Assembly (NCBI GenBank): GCA_030704615.1
Contig: CM060733.1
Coordinates: forward strand, 24,552,001-24,616,000
DNA from: Takakia lepidozioides
Taxonomy: Eukaryota; Streptophyta; Takakiopsida; Takakiales; Takakiaceae
Direction: 5' to 3'
Length of the DNA: 64,000 bases
Part shown: piece by piece, positions 9,838 to 22,991 of the stretch
Layout of the letters: every line of letters begins with the position of its first letter
Position numbering within the stretch: the stretch's first letter is position 1
The notes under the pieces: model-generated
The model's database searches: none
What the model was told of the DNA's origin: nothing
The model's input: only the letters and a program-made list of their open reading frames with translations
Made by a program: the position numbers and the translations under genes

Positions 9838-12800
9838 CTACTTGTCCTCCACCAAAATTTCAGAATGGGTGTTAATGTCCTCACCTCCCTCATCCCCTTC
9901 ATCCTCTTCATCTTCCACCTCCAGATCGTCTTCACTATCGACACCCTCATCTTGTTGTGCCTTTGTATCAGGTCGCCTCGCTAAAGCAGCACCACGTGCA
10001 CCGCCCTCCATCTGACAGAGGAAGAAAGGAGTAACAAAGTATCAGCGTAAAGCAACCACCACCATCATGCCCTGTCTCCACAATCAATATATGAGTGAGA
10101 GCTGTTTGGATATTATAGGCCCTTCACATAGTCATTTCTTTGATTAACTAGGTTTTTGCTTAGTTCATGTGATAGTTAGCATATGACCAATGTGACTATG
10201 TCCTGCCCCATACAGCAACATATCAGCATACCAACACGGGAAATAAGTCTTACTATCATGTACAACCACTGGATAGCTGTTCCTACTACATACACACAAT
10301 CACCATTTCCACGTCCTCTCAAATTCAGCTTAAGTAGCACAATTTTGGTCTCCTGTGAGCATGTGGTGAATGTTTGAATACTCGAACTCAAATGTACCAG
10401 GAATGAACTCTGGGATGTCCGGGTTGAGATCCTCTGTTGTTGTGCTAAAAAAACCATCTATCCTTCCATGTTACAAGTGGCAAACTGCACAGAGATTCCA
10501 ACAATACCGCTAAGCACACAGCTGTGTTGTTGCACTGAGACTTACATTCCGGAGTAAAGTCCTTCGATCCCGCTCCCGCATAGTTTTAAGTGCCTGTAGC
10601 ACAATCAGGGTAATTACATAATAGAGTGAAAACACCTACACTGCCCCATATTCCTCTAGCTTGTGAGGTGCGAGAAGTAAAGAGGTACTGCCAGACAACA
10701 CACAGCTTACCTCCTCTAGCTGTTTACGCTCCTGCTCCTCTTCCTCAACATTGCTGCAAAAGCAGAAGCCCAATCAAGAAGTGGATAGCTGTTAAAACCC
10801 AATGAATTTATCCCCGCTCGCAGCCAACCAACACAGAATGCTCTCAAACCCCTGGACACCAACACCAGAGTATAGCATTGGGTGCCTCACCTTCCAATGA
10901 TGGTGGGAGCTGGGTTACAGCACTTGGCACAAACATTCCGTTTTTTCGCACACTCTGCACCCTCCACAAGTGTCATCTCATACTCATCACGTGTACTGCT
11001 AACTGCCACTGAGATAAGCACAGGCCCGGAAACGAACACAGCCAAGCATACATGTACAGACCTGAACAGAGGGCATGATACGCCTGTCGAACCGCTCGCT
11101 TTCCACAATCGTGACTGTCTCCAATATACACAGCAAATGCAGCGAGTTAAAACCAAAAACTCGGTCCTTCCAAAAGAGGGAGCCTCTACTTCCATAAGCA
11201 AACTCTTGCATGCATCCTTCCTCCTCACCAAAGCAATTGTAAAGGAACAGAATTTGACAGAGGTGAGGATGTACGCGAGATTCATCTTGGGATGGATTCT
11301 CTTCAGTTAGGTATATATTCTGTTCTCTCTAAAACAACAAACTGCTTATGCAACACATAATTACCCTTGCTGCCTGCTGTGTCTACTACTGAATTATCAG
11401 TTGAGCAGTGGCCTGTAGGACACAGGATTGCAACTCCTCCAATATAGCAGAATGACAGAAGTGAAGGGTATGTAATGATATGATGACTTTATTGGAAGGC
11501 ATGAAGTCAATACCATCATGAAAGTAATGAATGTGTGCCTGACCACATTTTTTATCAGATGACAATGCCCCACACTATTCCTGCCACATGCACCTGCTGC
11601 ACTAGTTCTGGAAACTGAAGGAATATCATAACACATTGCTGCAGTCAACCTTCTGCCAGATGACCATTTTAATTTTAAGGGTACCCACCAGTATATGTTT
11701 GAATAGGTAGATACTGCTAGATAGAACAGGCAGCACCAATTTTGTAAAGTGATGTGCCCTTTCATGACTCCCTGCTAAGAGCAACTGATTTGGTGGGTAA
11801 GATGAGTATGTCATCCGACCTCGAATTGACGATCGTATTGCAATGTAATCTTAACAAGAAAGGTGTAAATTGGTAAGCAAAATGAACTCACCACTTAGCT
11901 GGCTCAGTCAAGGCCTTGTATTTTCCATACCTGAAACACCGTCACATGTCAAAGCATCACCTTTCACGCTTTTCTGCCCAAACAGGCACTATTCATGAGA
12001 CCCTTCCAAGTAAGAAGCCTGTCAAATATCTGATGGTAGACAGAAAATAGTATGCACAATAATTGATGTGCCATGTTAGACTGCTTAGACAAATGAAAGT
12101 CAAACAGTGAATTATGAACCAAAACACTTGAGCCATACCGGTAGCATTGGTACTTACTTGCGTCTCCACTCTATTTGCTGCTTGCAGCGAGGACACACTC
12201 CTGTGATGGCAGAAAATGGTCGGAATTTACCCCCAAGCTCCTGCACATGGAGTAACCTTTCGTTAAGGTTTTCACAACTTGTACCTGAACAAGTTTCCCC
12301 CCTTTAAAGATGTGTTGTGTGCACCAAAACCCAGTCTTAAACCCTAAAACCCCCCAACCCTGTGGCACAGAAAAACAAAATTTTCCATCCGTGCTGAAGC
12401 TTGATATCACTCGTATACCAACTTCAGCCAGATTCTTCCTCTCCACCTAAACCTGTGAACGTTAATCGTCAATCTAGGTCCCACTGTGCCACATCGCTGC
12501 TCTGTTATAGAAACTTGGAATGCTGTGAATACAACGCCACAACTCGAGTTCCGTACTGGACGCAATTTTGACGATGCATGGTATCGTCCATTGCTTCAGA
12601 TATATGTGCTTTGAGTTCGGAATTTACAGACAATGCATCAGTTAATATAAGAAACAGAATGCATTAACTTCTTAACAAGATCATTTCACATAGAATCAAT
12701 CCAAGTTCACGCTTGACTTTAGGGCAAAGATACATACTGACTCGTTCTTCTTGACTCCAGAATTTGGTTTCCAAACAACTCTGCACACCCGGAAAACCCA

Positions 12801-13283
12801 ACCCAAGAGAACTCAGCTGCAGTCCAGCATGACGATACGATATACCTTCTTTTGAGCTATGAGAACATCAGTTGTATATTTCGACAGTTTCTGTCACCTC
12901 GCACTGTTGGAAAAATTCTTGAGACTTAACTTCCAATGTGAAGAAACGCAAACCCAGTCATTGTCCCTCTCCCCAATTTTCTGCTCTTTGTGGATTCTCG
13001 GATGCATGCTCCGAAGATGGGTTAGCGGCTGTCCCCATAACTACAAATTCTTACCCTAACTCTCTGCTTCGTGTCCTAAGGTGGAAGACAGCAGATGAAC
13101 GAAACTAGAAAAATCCATAAGCGCTCGGCATAACTTCACAAACTGCAAGAGTGCTTCTAGGGGAATCAGTAACACCATACACCACCACCAGCGAGGTCTA
13201 AAAGCAACAGGAGGTGCGAGATATACTTACGCGTTCTGATGCTTGGGCGCCCCCTTGCTCTGCCCACCTCGCCGTGTCGACAT
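9838..13283 (-). CDS. C9orf85-like zinc-ribbon protein (DUF2039), 9 exons
   Basis: Predicted 199-residue protein of the conserved eukaryotic DUF2039 family (human C9orf85 relatives); molecular function unknown. Exons from the start codon: 13283-13231, 12780-12738, 12240-12158, 11930-11892, 11114-11062, 10954-10891, 10753-10711, 10593-10546, 10011-9838. They sum to 600 nt with all phases matching and good GT-AG sites. The N-terminus MSTRRGGQSKGAPKHQNA leads into VVWKPNSGVKKNES. Four paired-cysteine knuckles follow in the family order: CPRC, CHDC, CSEC and CAKCC, with RAVRQAYHALC between the second and third. The C-terminal ~58 residues are strongly acidic (DSEDDLEVEDEEDEGDEGG), a tail that may mediate nuclear or chaperone-type contacts (inference). 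The start codon faces the formyltransferase gene across 385 bp, suggesting a shared promoter. Confidence 0.92.
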
Positions 13284-13668
13284 ACTTCCTAGCAAAGTAT
13301 CAGCGAAACTGTCTGCAATTGCTTCCCCACCATGACGCCCTACAGAACCCAGCAAACAGAAACACCCACAACAGCCACTTTACAGAACTCTGATGGATTT
13401 CCCCCGCTCTTCCCTCTGCTTTTGAGGTCCCGGCTATTTAGGGACCTCAACATTCCCCAGGAAAAGCGGCAAGCGTCGAAAAAATCCCCTTCCCTTTTAG
13501 CAGAGAGAGAGGATTGAGCCTCACAAGGATAGATAGCTGCTTGAAGGATCTGTACGGTGCATGGAGGTGGAGCGTATGCAACATAATCAGCAGTAGAGGT
13601 GGTTTAGTGCATGAAAGGCCACTGTTTGTTTGTCTGCAGCCGGGAGTCCTGCGTGCAACCTTTGCACA
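13284..13668. promoter_or_regulatory. Bidirectional promoter between two divergent genes
   Basis: The 385-bp interval separates the start codons of the DUF2039 gene (minus) and the formyltransferase gene (plus). There is no room for two long independent promoters. I see no convincing TATA box in either direction, consistent with a housekeeping-type shared promoter (inference). Confidence 0.6.
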
Positions 13669-16600
13669 ATGTCTTGCTCTGCGCCCATCCTCCACAGCAC
13701 GCACAGATGGCTCAGCTCGCGTCTTTCCTGCCCAGCTCTTCACTCTCTGCATCTGGCCTATGCACCTCCAGCTCGGAGCACTTACTTTGCAGTGCGATCA
13801 TTGCAGTCGTCACCGCCCACCAAGAAGTCACTGGTGTTTCTCGGCACTCCCAATGTACAGTGCACCTCTGTCTTGTTAACCCGATTTCCCTTCTTGCGCC
13901 GCTCCCTTCGTTTGAAGCCAAGACACAAGTAGCTACAAGAAGGGAGCACATGTGAATCTTAGGACTACAGAATTCACATTTTGAGCCAGCGGTATGCTGC
14001 GTTTGGTGGGGTACCACATTGATTACGCTAGCGGACCTCTCCTTTAGTCTTGGGAAGGTGATTCTGGTACCTCAATTTCGCCTCTTGCAATTGAAATCAA
14101 CGGTATTACACAGGTAGCTGCAGACATGCTGGACGCCCTGCTGGATGCATCGCAGGTGGAAGGCTGCTTGTTTGAGGTGCTCTCTGATTTCTCTTCCTCC
14201 TTTTCATAACCTCTGGAATGGGGTTCTTCTGAATTGCGTGAACATGTGATTGCAAAGCTATCGACGGCGGTCTCTTGAGGAAAACTGGGGCGCACTTATG
14301 TAAGCCAATTTTCATAAGGTGTCAGAGAGATTGCAATGCAGGTAGCGGCTGTGGTCACACAGCCACCATCCATCAAGGGCCGAGGAAGGAAGCAGCTACC
14401 CTCACCTGTTGCTGAACGGGCTCTTGGTCGCAATTTCCCATCTTCTTTTATATTCACACCAGAGAAGGCATCAGAGGTCAGCTCCGTCCTGCTTAACTAT
14501 GGGTCCGCCCTCCGATGAGCTTTTTCTTGATCTTTTGGTGCTCTCAGGTTGATCTATGTGAACTCTCAATACATTTTCCTTACATCCAAGGATAACTCTC
14601 CAGCCATTCTACCCCTTGTATTTCCTACCTCCTTCCCTCAGTAGAATTTAGCCTGTGTTTCACAGTGTGAAGAGCAGGTGGAAGCATGAAGCATTAGTTG
14701 TTTGGTTTGTTCTGTCCATAATTCCTTATCATGATTGGTTGGTTTCCTTCCCTCAAAATTCTGACCGCAAGGCAACTAGATTAAGTGCTAGAAGCAAAGT
14801 TATTGTGTTGTTGATTCATGCAGGAAGGTTTTTTGGCAGATATGAAGGCACTAAATCCGGATGTTTGTGTGACCGCAGCGTATGGCAATTATCTTCCTTC
14901 CAAGTTCCTTGCCATACCTGGATGTGGTATGTCATTTCTTCTCACCGAGACTTCAATATGGGGTTGTATCAAGTTGCAACTTTACAAGGTCTGGTATGGT
15001 GTTGAATATATTGCATCTAACTTTGGATTTTGAGACTCCCTTCATCTCAGCAGTTCGCTGGTAGGCAGCAGAGGCCTGCCATGTAGAATGCAGTGGGGAA
15101 TGTGACCTGCTGCACCCCAGGGTAAGTTTTTCCAAGTCAGGCTACTTAGTACCAAAATTAAATTTACGCACTTGCCATATGCTCATTTTCTGGATTTATA
15201 TAACCTATCCTTGGCAGTTCTGGAGTCCAACCATATATGTAGTCAACATGAGCACTGGCATGTTGTAGGGATATTCGGATCACTGTTTTGAGATTTTTCA
15301 AAGCAATTGTCAGTGAGAAGATGAATGGGAGGACTTTTCAGCTTTAAACTTTCATGGTCTACAATATCCTCTATACATCTGGGGAGTATATTTTGTGACA
15401 TGTTTGTCTATATCCTGCTTCAGGCACGGTGAATGTACACCCCAGCTTGCTACCCTTATATCGCGGAGCTGCACCTGTGCAACGAGCCCTCCAGGTGAGA
15501 GGCTACTTAATGTTTAGCACAGGTCCAAGGTCGTTCTGTTGAAGGAGGTATTCATTTTATGGATAGACAATCTGGTGCCATATTTGACTTCCTGTTTGTG
15601 GATCTATGAATCATTCATTGTATGAATTTTGTGGGGCTGGTCGGTTGCAGGATGGGGTAAATGTGACAGGAGTGACAGTTGCATATACTGTGCGTGCCAT
15701 GGATTCAGGGCCTATCATTGCATCAGAAAGTGTGGATGTCAACCCTAGTATCAAGGTGTACATTTTTGATATATTTCCTGTGATTGGATGTTTAGCCAGT
15801 ATCTGCCAGAGAGCTTGGCTTGGAAAAAGAGTTCTGCCCATGCAGGTTTACTTTCCCAGCAAACAGAACTGACATAAGAGGATACAGAATATTTTCAGTA
15901 AGCAACAGGATGCAAGCAAAACTTGATCAGAAATTGGTGGGCCTAGAGGTAGACCTAGTTTGATGAGGTTCTGCTGGTTTGATACTTTTGTAGGCACCAG
16001 AGCTGTTGGCATTGCTGTTCAAGCAAGGTGACTAGCTTCCAGATTTCCCTTGTCTTGCTGTATTCTTTTAAAGTACCTTTCTATCAGTGTGAATGGAGAG
16101 TTTTGAGTGAACAGAGAGCATTCCTTTGCATTTCAGCAGTGATGACATCTTCCATATGACAGATCTTGCAAATGATTAAAAAGTTATGGCTGCAAAATAC
16201 TGGCTGATTCTGTTTGCAGTTTCATTAATGCTGGAAAATTCCATGACAGGGACAACACTTCTACTTAGAGAGCTGCCATCTATCTTGGATAGATCCGCAG
16301 CAGACAAGGCTAAAGAGCAATACTCCCTCTTAGCTTCTCTGGCACCCAAGGTTCACAAACTGCAACTTGTACTGCAACTTGTCTGTGTTTCTGTGTGTAC
16401 TTTCGGTGGACAAGGTTTTCTTGTGTTAAAAATTTCCCAGACTGGAACGTGGCATAGGATATATATGTATATGGCTCATGTGTCAACTGAAACAAAAGGA
16501 GGGCAAGATACAGAATTGCATCCTCGATTGTAGAGGGGTGGCATATCAATCATACCGATATCCAGCTGTCCAGCTAGAGGGTTACCACTGGTGGTGAGAA

Positions 16601-17214
16601 AGTCTCGTTCTGACCAACAAGTTTGGACACATTCAGGTAACCGTGGAGGAGTCGTGGCTGTCCTTCAAAGAGCCTGCATTGCAGTTACATAACAAGGTTG
16701 GCTAAAGTCTTACCTGACCTTGGTCTGTTATGTCCCAAATCTTGTTTGGGGGCTTTGTTTCAATCTATAGGTAATGGTGAAATTAAGCTGGCAACTGAGA
16801 CCATGTGAGGTGGTGGTACATTTCAGCCAGTTCCTTGTGATGATGCAATTATCATTTCCTGGTTTATGCCCTTCAGCATGCATGTGTTTCAACAAGTGTG
16901 TACAGGTGCGTGCATTTGCAGAGTGGCCAGGAGCAAAGTGCCGGTTTTACCTTTGCAACTCAAATGGGCAAAGTCAGAGTATTGAGCTCAAATTGGTGAC
17001 AACGAGAGTCATGCCTGAGGCAATGAACTGTGATGGTGCTGTAAGTCTGGTGGGCAATGCTTTGGCTGTTCCATGTGGTGATAGCACTACCTTGCTCATT
17101 CAAGAGTTGCAGCCACCAGGGAAGAAGGTGATGGGTGCCAAGGATTTCTGGAATGGACTACGGGGCCAACAAGTATTATTGGAAGATGTGGTTGAGATCG
17201 TTCACTCAAATTAG
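13669..17214 (+). CDS. Methionyl-tRNA formyltransferase, organellar, 10 exons
   Basis: Predicted 388-residue enzyme that transfers a formyl group from 10-formyl-tetrahydrofolate to initiator Met-tRNA for mitochondrial and/or plastid translation initiation. Exons: 13669-13854, 14114-14176, 14342-14476, 14824-14926, 15424-15494, 15651-15755, 15994-16027, 16250-16350, 16637-16696, 16906-17214; 1167 nt, all phases consistent. Residues 1-50 are rich in Ser, Arg and His with few acids, as in an organelle presequence. The core then shows SLVFLGTPN, VVTQPPSIKGRGRKQLPSPV, AYGNYLP, the formyltransferase signature VNVHPSLLPLYRGAAPVQRA and AYTVRAMDSGPI, where Asn, His and Asp are the expected catalytic triad. 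The C-terminal tRNA-binding domain begins near EESWLSF and ends with FWNGLRGQQVL. The first in-frame ATG of exon 1 was taken as the start; no upstream ATG exists in that frame. Confidence 0.95.
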
Positions 17215-17642
17215 ACCAAATTAAATTTTGAATGGGCTCTCATTGTTTAATTGTCTGCTTCTGAAGGCAAATCACCTTTGGATCGTCTCACTGGATCACT
17301 TCCTGAGTGCTGGCTGTGAGCAGCTGAGTTGTAGTCGTCATTATTTCTTAATTATACATTCTAGACTATGATGGCTTCCTTGGTGGTCTACCAAACCAAT
17401 GTTCTTTAGAAAATGTGGAACTACATCATCATAGCCTATCATTTGGGGTTGTCACCTTTTGGTTGTTTTTGCAAAATGAATTTGTGGAAGGTTTCCCAAA
17501 GGTTTTCCTTTATCAGCAGAACCTTCTCTCAAATAAGAGCATTTCCATTTAGCTCATTACAGTAACCATGGCATGTATACTCAATGTGCAAGCAACTGGA
17601 AGTATCCAAGCAGGCTACACAATTCACCCGATGCCTAGCAGA
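17215..17642. other. Short interval between convergent genes
   Basis: This 428-bp stretch lies between the stop codons of the formyltransferase (plus) and the next gene (minus) and probably contains both 3' UTRs. No separate gene is seen. Confidence 0.5.
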
Positions 17643-20600
17643 TCACATGAGATTGTCAGGAGGTCGAAGCTCTGCAGGCAGAGCTTCACCCAAATCACTC
17701 TGCAGCATTGGCCGCCTGCCTGTCTCTCGCAAGATTCCCTCAGCAATATGCTGTTTGCTTGGTGTCAGCATCACGTAGTTGGGATCTGCCCTCTCATAAC
17801 TGAATGCCATCCAATCATGCCCCACATCCCTGCCATTAATACTACTCTCAAAAGTGGTGAATGGCTATGGATATTCTACTTGCTGTACCAAGGTTATATC
17901 ATCATACTTGAAGAAAACAACCCAAGTTGTCAACACACCCATACTACAAAGAGAACACAGTGGGATAGGTATATGTAAAGAATGCATACAACCTGTTCAT
18001 AATCCTTAAACACTTCAAATACGTACCTAACCCCTCCAAAATTTTCAACACGGATACCGAAACCAAGATTTGTCTTCCGTTCTGCATGCTTCCTCATAGC
18101 TGCAGATAGTCAATCACCCACAACTGATTAGGTCTCTCGTCACTGATTGTTCCCTGGTTAAAGGTCAACAGGAAACACTAGATCAGCACAACCCGACACC
18201 AACGTAGCATCTGTTCAGCTTCTTTAGAAAAAAACCACTTACACGGATGCCCAGTTCTCACACAGATCAGTCTTGCACTGCAACTGCATTGCCTATGATC
18301 ATCCGCATGCACATGGAAATGAAAGGGGTATGGACAATCAGATTAGAGTGCAGGGGGGTTTGGACCTGCAAGGGACAGGGTGAAAGATGGCTGCCACCAC
18401 GACTTCAATGTCATCACCAACCCTGAGCTTTCAGAGCCCAGTTTTGCCTGCAAGAGACACCCTCACATTGTGAAAAGAGACAGTCAGTACAAACAGTCAC
18501 TGTGCCAAACACAGAATTGATCTGACTGCTCACAATTTACTACTGTATAGTTGGTGCAGGCAATGTGTCTGGCATGATCATCTAGGAAGCACAGAAGGGG
18601 TGCGCACCTTGAACAGAACATTTTTGTTGGCCTGCCATGCTCCAGCTACTTGCATCCTGGGAGGCGGTGGAACACCTGTGGTTTTTCCAGGAATCCTGTA
18701 TTTAGCACCAAGTTTGTTGCATTAAGTGAGTTTCAATGTACAAAAACCTTATTCTCACACAATCATCAGAAGACGTACCATCTCTGCATTCAGCATCACC
18801 AAGGCATCATTCAAGGCAGCAAATGGCTGCATGGATATAGGTGCCCAAACTTGGCCCTTCAGATCTTCCCTTGCATATCCACGGGGAATACGTTAACTAA
18901 ATCTTCATTGTATACGACAAATTCTTGTCATAACTTGTCAGAGGAAGTGTGCTTTTGTGTTGTCCAGCTCTGCACTTACATGGGATTTCTACTTAGAAAA
19001 CGGCCATTTACAAACTTGTCAACAGAAGTGGTCAAGAATATACCAGTGCTCAAATTCGAAACCGAGATCCACATAGTTGGTGATAGCAACCACCTCCTCA
19101 AGCTCAAAAGGATTTTTCACCTGCATGTTCAAAGGCCCCTTTCCAATTCAAATCCCAGATGTAGCATGCAAGGGACCCTCCCCCGTTTGCTACCACGCCC
19201 CCTTATTCCCGTGTCTCTACTGCCCTGCTCACTAAACTCTGATTCGAAATTAAATAGATCAGTTGGGTAAACTTGCCAACCAGGCGATAACTCAACCAGT
19301 GCACAGATCTGTGTCCTGGAAGTGACCGTATAACCACTTCATTTTTGTAACAACCTTCAGAGGAGGACCATGAGAATTCAGAAGACTGTTGGGCATAAAT
19401 ACTACTCGAGTAATATGTAGATTATCACAGGTAGCCCCAACTAATCAAGGTCTCTCTCACAAAACAACTATAATGTAGTGGCAATGACAACAACGATAAT
19501 AAACACAACATGTGCGACGGCTGGGTGGAGAATGACAAACATCTGAACCATGACAGTAGACAGTTGCACACCTTGAGTATGACTTAACTTCAAGTTGCCC
19601 ATACCTTGAAATCTTTATATCAGAACCACAGTTAATTACAAAAAATGGATAATTGCAAAGAGGGAACACAGCCCCCATCTATCACACAATTAAGGAGGTG
19701 AGAACAAAGAAATTACCCTTCTCTGAACTACCATATGATGGTAGTAGGATGCCACAAGCTGGTCCAGCACAACCCAGTGCAATGCACCACATAGTTATAA
19801 CGAGCACATCTAGACCCTCTCTCCATCTGAGATAGCAAATCTCAACTTCTGTAATTTCCTGAGAAATGCAAGCTCTTTGACGATACATGGCCAACCTAAT
19901 GACCTATTTCTAATATAGTCTTCTAAGCTGCCATTTGTCAGATCTTAAACATTCAAAGTGATGCCTGACATAGCCTTCTGGACCTGACACCTGCTTTTAC
20001 GCAGCAGAAAAGCGCTACCAGTACAGAGAAGAAAGAACAAAAGATATTAACTATGCACACTCGAGGCCCGAGAAACAGAGCCGATGAACTGCAGCTCAGC
20101 TACAAAACTTGTTTTCCCGCAACTGTCATTAAGCTGCTCGCAGAGGCACTTGTGTGCGCATGCAAACTCGACAGCCCAGTTGCAGGGTTATTTATTTTAG
20201 TTTTATAGCCATGTGTTTACACAGAAATGGCATGCCATGCCTGAGACAGACACAGAGAAAGAAAGAAACTGTATAACGCCCACAGGGTCCCCCCGGGGAC
20301 AGGGAGAGACCTTAGAATTGTTGCAGACTTCCACACAAAAGTTGAAGGATGGATCCAAGGGACCCTTGCCTCCCACACCGTAGTCCACAGCATAACTCCA
20401 ATCAGCTGCTCTATTGCTTTGCTGTTCTTTCATCACTCCATTGCACACCCATTCTCCCCTTTCAGTTTCAAAATCTAGCATGGCCCAAGAGGTCAAGCAA
20501 CAAACACCGACATACACTGAGCAGTCTGCTGACAGTTGCTACCAAACATGGCTCATGTTACTCACCTACAGGCTTGAATTGGAAACCCGCTGTGATAGGT

Positions 20601-22991
20601 CCTGCTCTACCAACCATCCACGCGCTCAAGGGAATGACTGTCCCTGTCTCTGTGCCTGTCCCCAGCTACCCCATTTGTCACCTCCCGTTCCTAAGTGAAG
20701 AATATTCAACCCTGAGCAACATTGTCACAATAACCTCACCTCTGCACTAAACAAAGAAATCTCTTCTATTTCACTACAATCTTACAGGGCTTAAGCACTG
20801 CCAAAGTCTACAATGTGGCAACACCAGATCCAATCAATTTGGAGCTCTGACCATGGGACGCCAACTTCAATTGGGCCCTATACATCTAAACATTTATCAA
20901 GGTGAGTGGAAAGCTAGGAAATACTGTGCCGACAGTCTGTTAAGGGTTCCAGTATACGAACATTGATTAACCCTCATCTTGAAGGATAACAAGCAAAATT
21001 CTGCAAGAGTAACGTACAGCGATAAGGAGACATGGTGGTGCCCACGGTAAAATTACTGGATGCATAACGAGCTCCCAGTATGCAATCCTCTGCACCCTTG
21101 GCCCTGCAGTTCCTCCACAATTTAGCAAAATACCAACACAAACTACATGCCTGTCCCTCCCAAAGAAGTCATAACCCTAGTTGCGAGCAGTTTTTGTGTT
21201 CTGTCCTTCAAAAGAGCACCACAAAAGGAAATAACACCATTTTCCTTCAAGTTATATGGGCCACATTCTCTGAAACTCTGTAGGACCATGCCAGAAATCA
21301 CTATGAATCTGTAAAGCAATGAGGACCTGCAGTCTCAACATCCATGGGTTTACCCCAGGTGCTTACTGGAGGGAACATAACAAAGTCAATGGGTACTTCA
21401 GTGACAGTGACAACAACATTAGCGGTAGCTGACCGTTTGTTGGGTAAGAGAGGTAGTACTGTAAAAACTCCAAGCCCGCTTCTGGGATCGTACGTACATG
21501 CTCGCAACTTCAATGGACTGCAGCCAGATATGCTTCAGTAACCAACTCAAGCTGCACAAACTAACAGCATTGTCTTCTTTCTTTTGCACACGTCTGCCTG
21601 AACATGAACCTATTAAAAATGTCATTGAGACACCTGCAGCATCCAGCACCTTTATCACATGCTAATGTACAGATACAATATCTGACATTGTGCCAACACT
21701 CTTATCCCCCATGAGATCAACAAAATAAATACTAAGCCCTGCTCATCAACGAACGGGATAAGAAGGCACTGTACATGTCATAGCTAGATATACTTATGTC
21801 CATGAAGGTGTTTGGATCCAGCACGTCACTGCCATGCCACCAGCCAGTTTTATCGTAAGGCACACTGTACAATCCACCACAGCACAAATCTACCATAACA
21901 TGCTCCCACAAGGAAGTCTCTTACTGCTCTGAACAACATGTGAACACAAGAGTTCAATGAAAGTACCATCATGAAAGCTGTATGCAGTAATCAGAGAGGG
22001 GATGATGTGTAGTGCTGCTTGCCACTGATAACAACCATCCTTTTTCATTCTTGTAAGGGTACTTGGCTTCTAACCAGACCTACTTCAGTAGCCACACCAA
22101 TGCAAGCAGCACTACACATCCAAGCTATTATGCAGAGATATCTAAGTAAAACCATTAACCTTGACACCAAAGAAGGTCAACCTGGATCCACAAGGTCCTA
22201 GTACCAAACCGACATGCTCCAAAAAGAAGACTGAGTTTAGTACCAGAGACCAGACAGCCTAGACATCAGGATACACCTCCCAATATGCTGTTCCAGCCAA
22301 ATCACTCGAAAGATTGACAGATCTGCTTGATGAATGTTGCAAAATTGCATCCACACGATTTTATGCAGAAAAAGAAGACACCCTCCCTCACCTCTTCTCC
22401 CTTCCTAAGGAAATTCTGCAGGAAGTTGAGGCAAGTTTTCCAGGAAGTCCATTCTTCTCTTCTGAATGTGTCATTGAGGGTGCTCATAGTATCTCACATT
22501 AGAACAGATACCCTCCAAGGCAGAGACCCCAAGGCTTCCATATGCCTAGGGTTTCTGCTTCAGGGAAAGGAAAGAGGTTTAGCACTTGTTTCCTCACATC
22601 TCATCAGCCAAAGGTGATGAAACTCACCGTTGCCACCGGAACACAGCCTCTCCGCTAAACCCTTCCCCTGCTTGTTCCTCGCAAGGAACTCGCACCTACA
22701 CAGTCAGACGGCCAGAGTCTCTCACTCATGCAATTGTGCGAGACCATTCTATGGCGCTTTCAATGATTGCAAGCTCTGATATGCTCGACACTAAAAACAG
22801 GATGAAACAACAGGTTGAACAATAGGGTCGCGGGAAAGGGGACAGACAGAAGCTGTGACATCCACGCGCGGATCGTCGGCGGGTTGGAGCATGAGGCTTG
22901 CTAGTACTCGCTCAGCTTCAGCAAAGTAACCATCAAACAGACGCGCACGTGCCATCTTGCTGAATAGCAGGTCGTAGGAGGACTCTGCCAT
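17643..22991 (-). CDS. Conserved plant protein, probable outer-membrane beta-barrel, 13 exons
   Basis: Predicted 399-residue protein. Exons from the start: 22991-22848, 22695-22628, 21731-21687, 21517-21434, 21103-21018, 20655-20566, 20474-20311, 19758-19717, 19120-19044, 18695-18608, 18447-18366, 18099-18027, 17799-17643; exactly 1200 nt with every phase closing. It starts MAESSYDLLFSKMARARLFD and ends AELRPPDNLM. The middle is a series of short alternating hydrophobic/polar strands rich in Gly and aromatic residues (GLGVFTVLPLL, ILGARYASSNFTVGTTM, AGPITAGFQFKP, WSYAVDYGVGG, NLGFGIRVENFG). There is no signal peptide and no long hydrophobic helix. This matches a beta-barrel of the mitochondrial or plastid outer membrane (inference). 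I recognise it as a conserved land-plant family but cannot assign a symbol; a VDAC-like protein of the OM47 kind is one possibility. Two exons use less common donors (GTCTGT, GTCAGA). Confidence 0.85.

Noticed and set aside
9491-10015. 174-codon serine-rich plus-strand frame
   Set aside because: It is the antisense of the acidic C-terminal exon of the DUF2039 gene. Poly-Ser is the reverse reading of the Glu/Asp codons.
10882-11310. 142-codon plus-strand frame and the 132-codon minus-strand frame opposite
   Set aside because: Both run through introns of the DUF2039 gene. Only 11114-11062 and 10954-10891 are supported as exons.
12338-12362. Telomere-like AAACCCTAAAACCCC stretch
   Set aside because: It is a single short match inside an intron, with no array.
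18779-18869. Possible extra exon of the beta-barrel-like gene encoding PFAALNDALVMLNAEM
   Set aside because: Including it breaks the phase with the next exon. Joining 19044 directly to 18695 keeps the frame and gives the better family match.
18650-19270. 206-codon plus-strand open frame
   Set aside because: It lies antisense across introns and two real exons of the minus-strand beta-barrel-like gene and has no motif.
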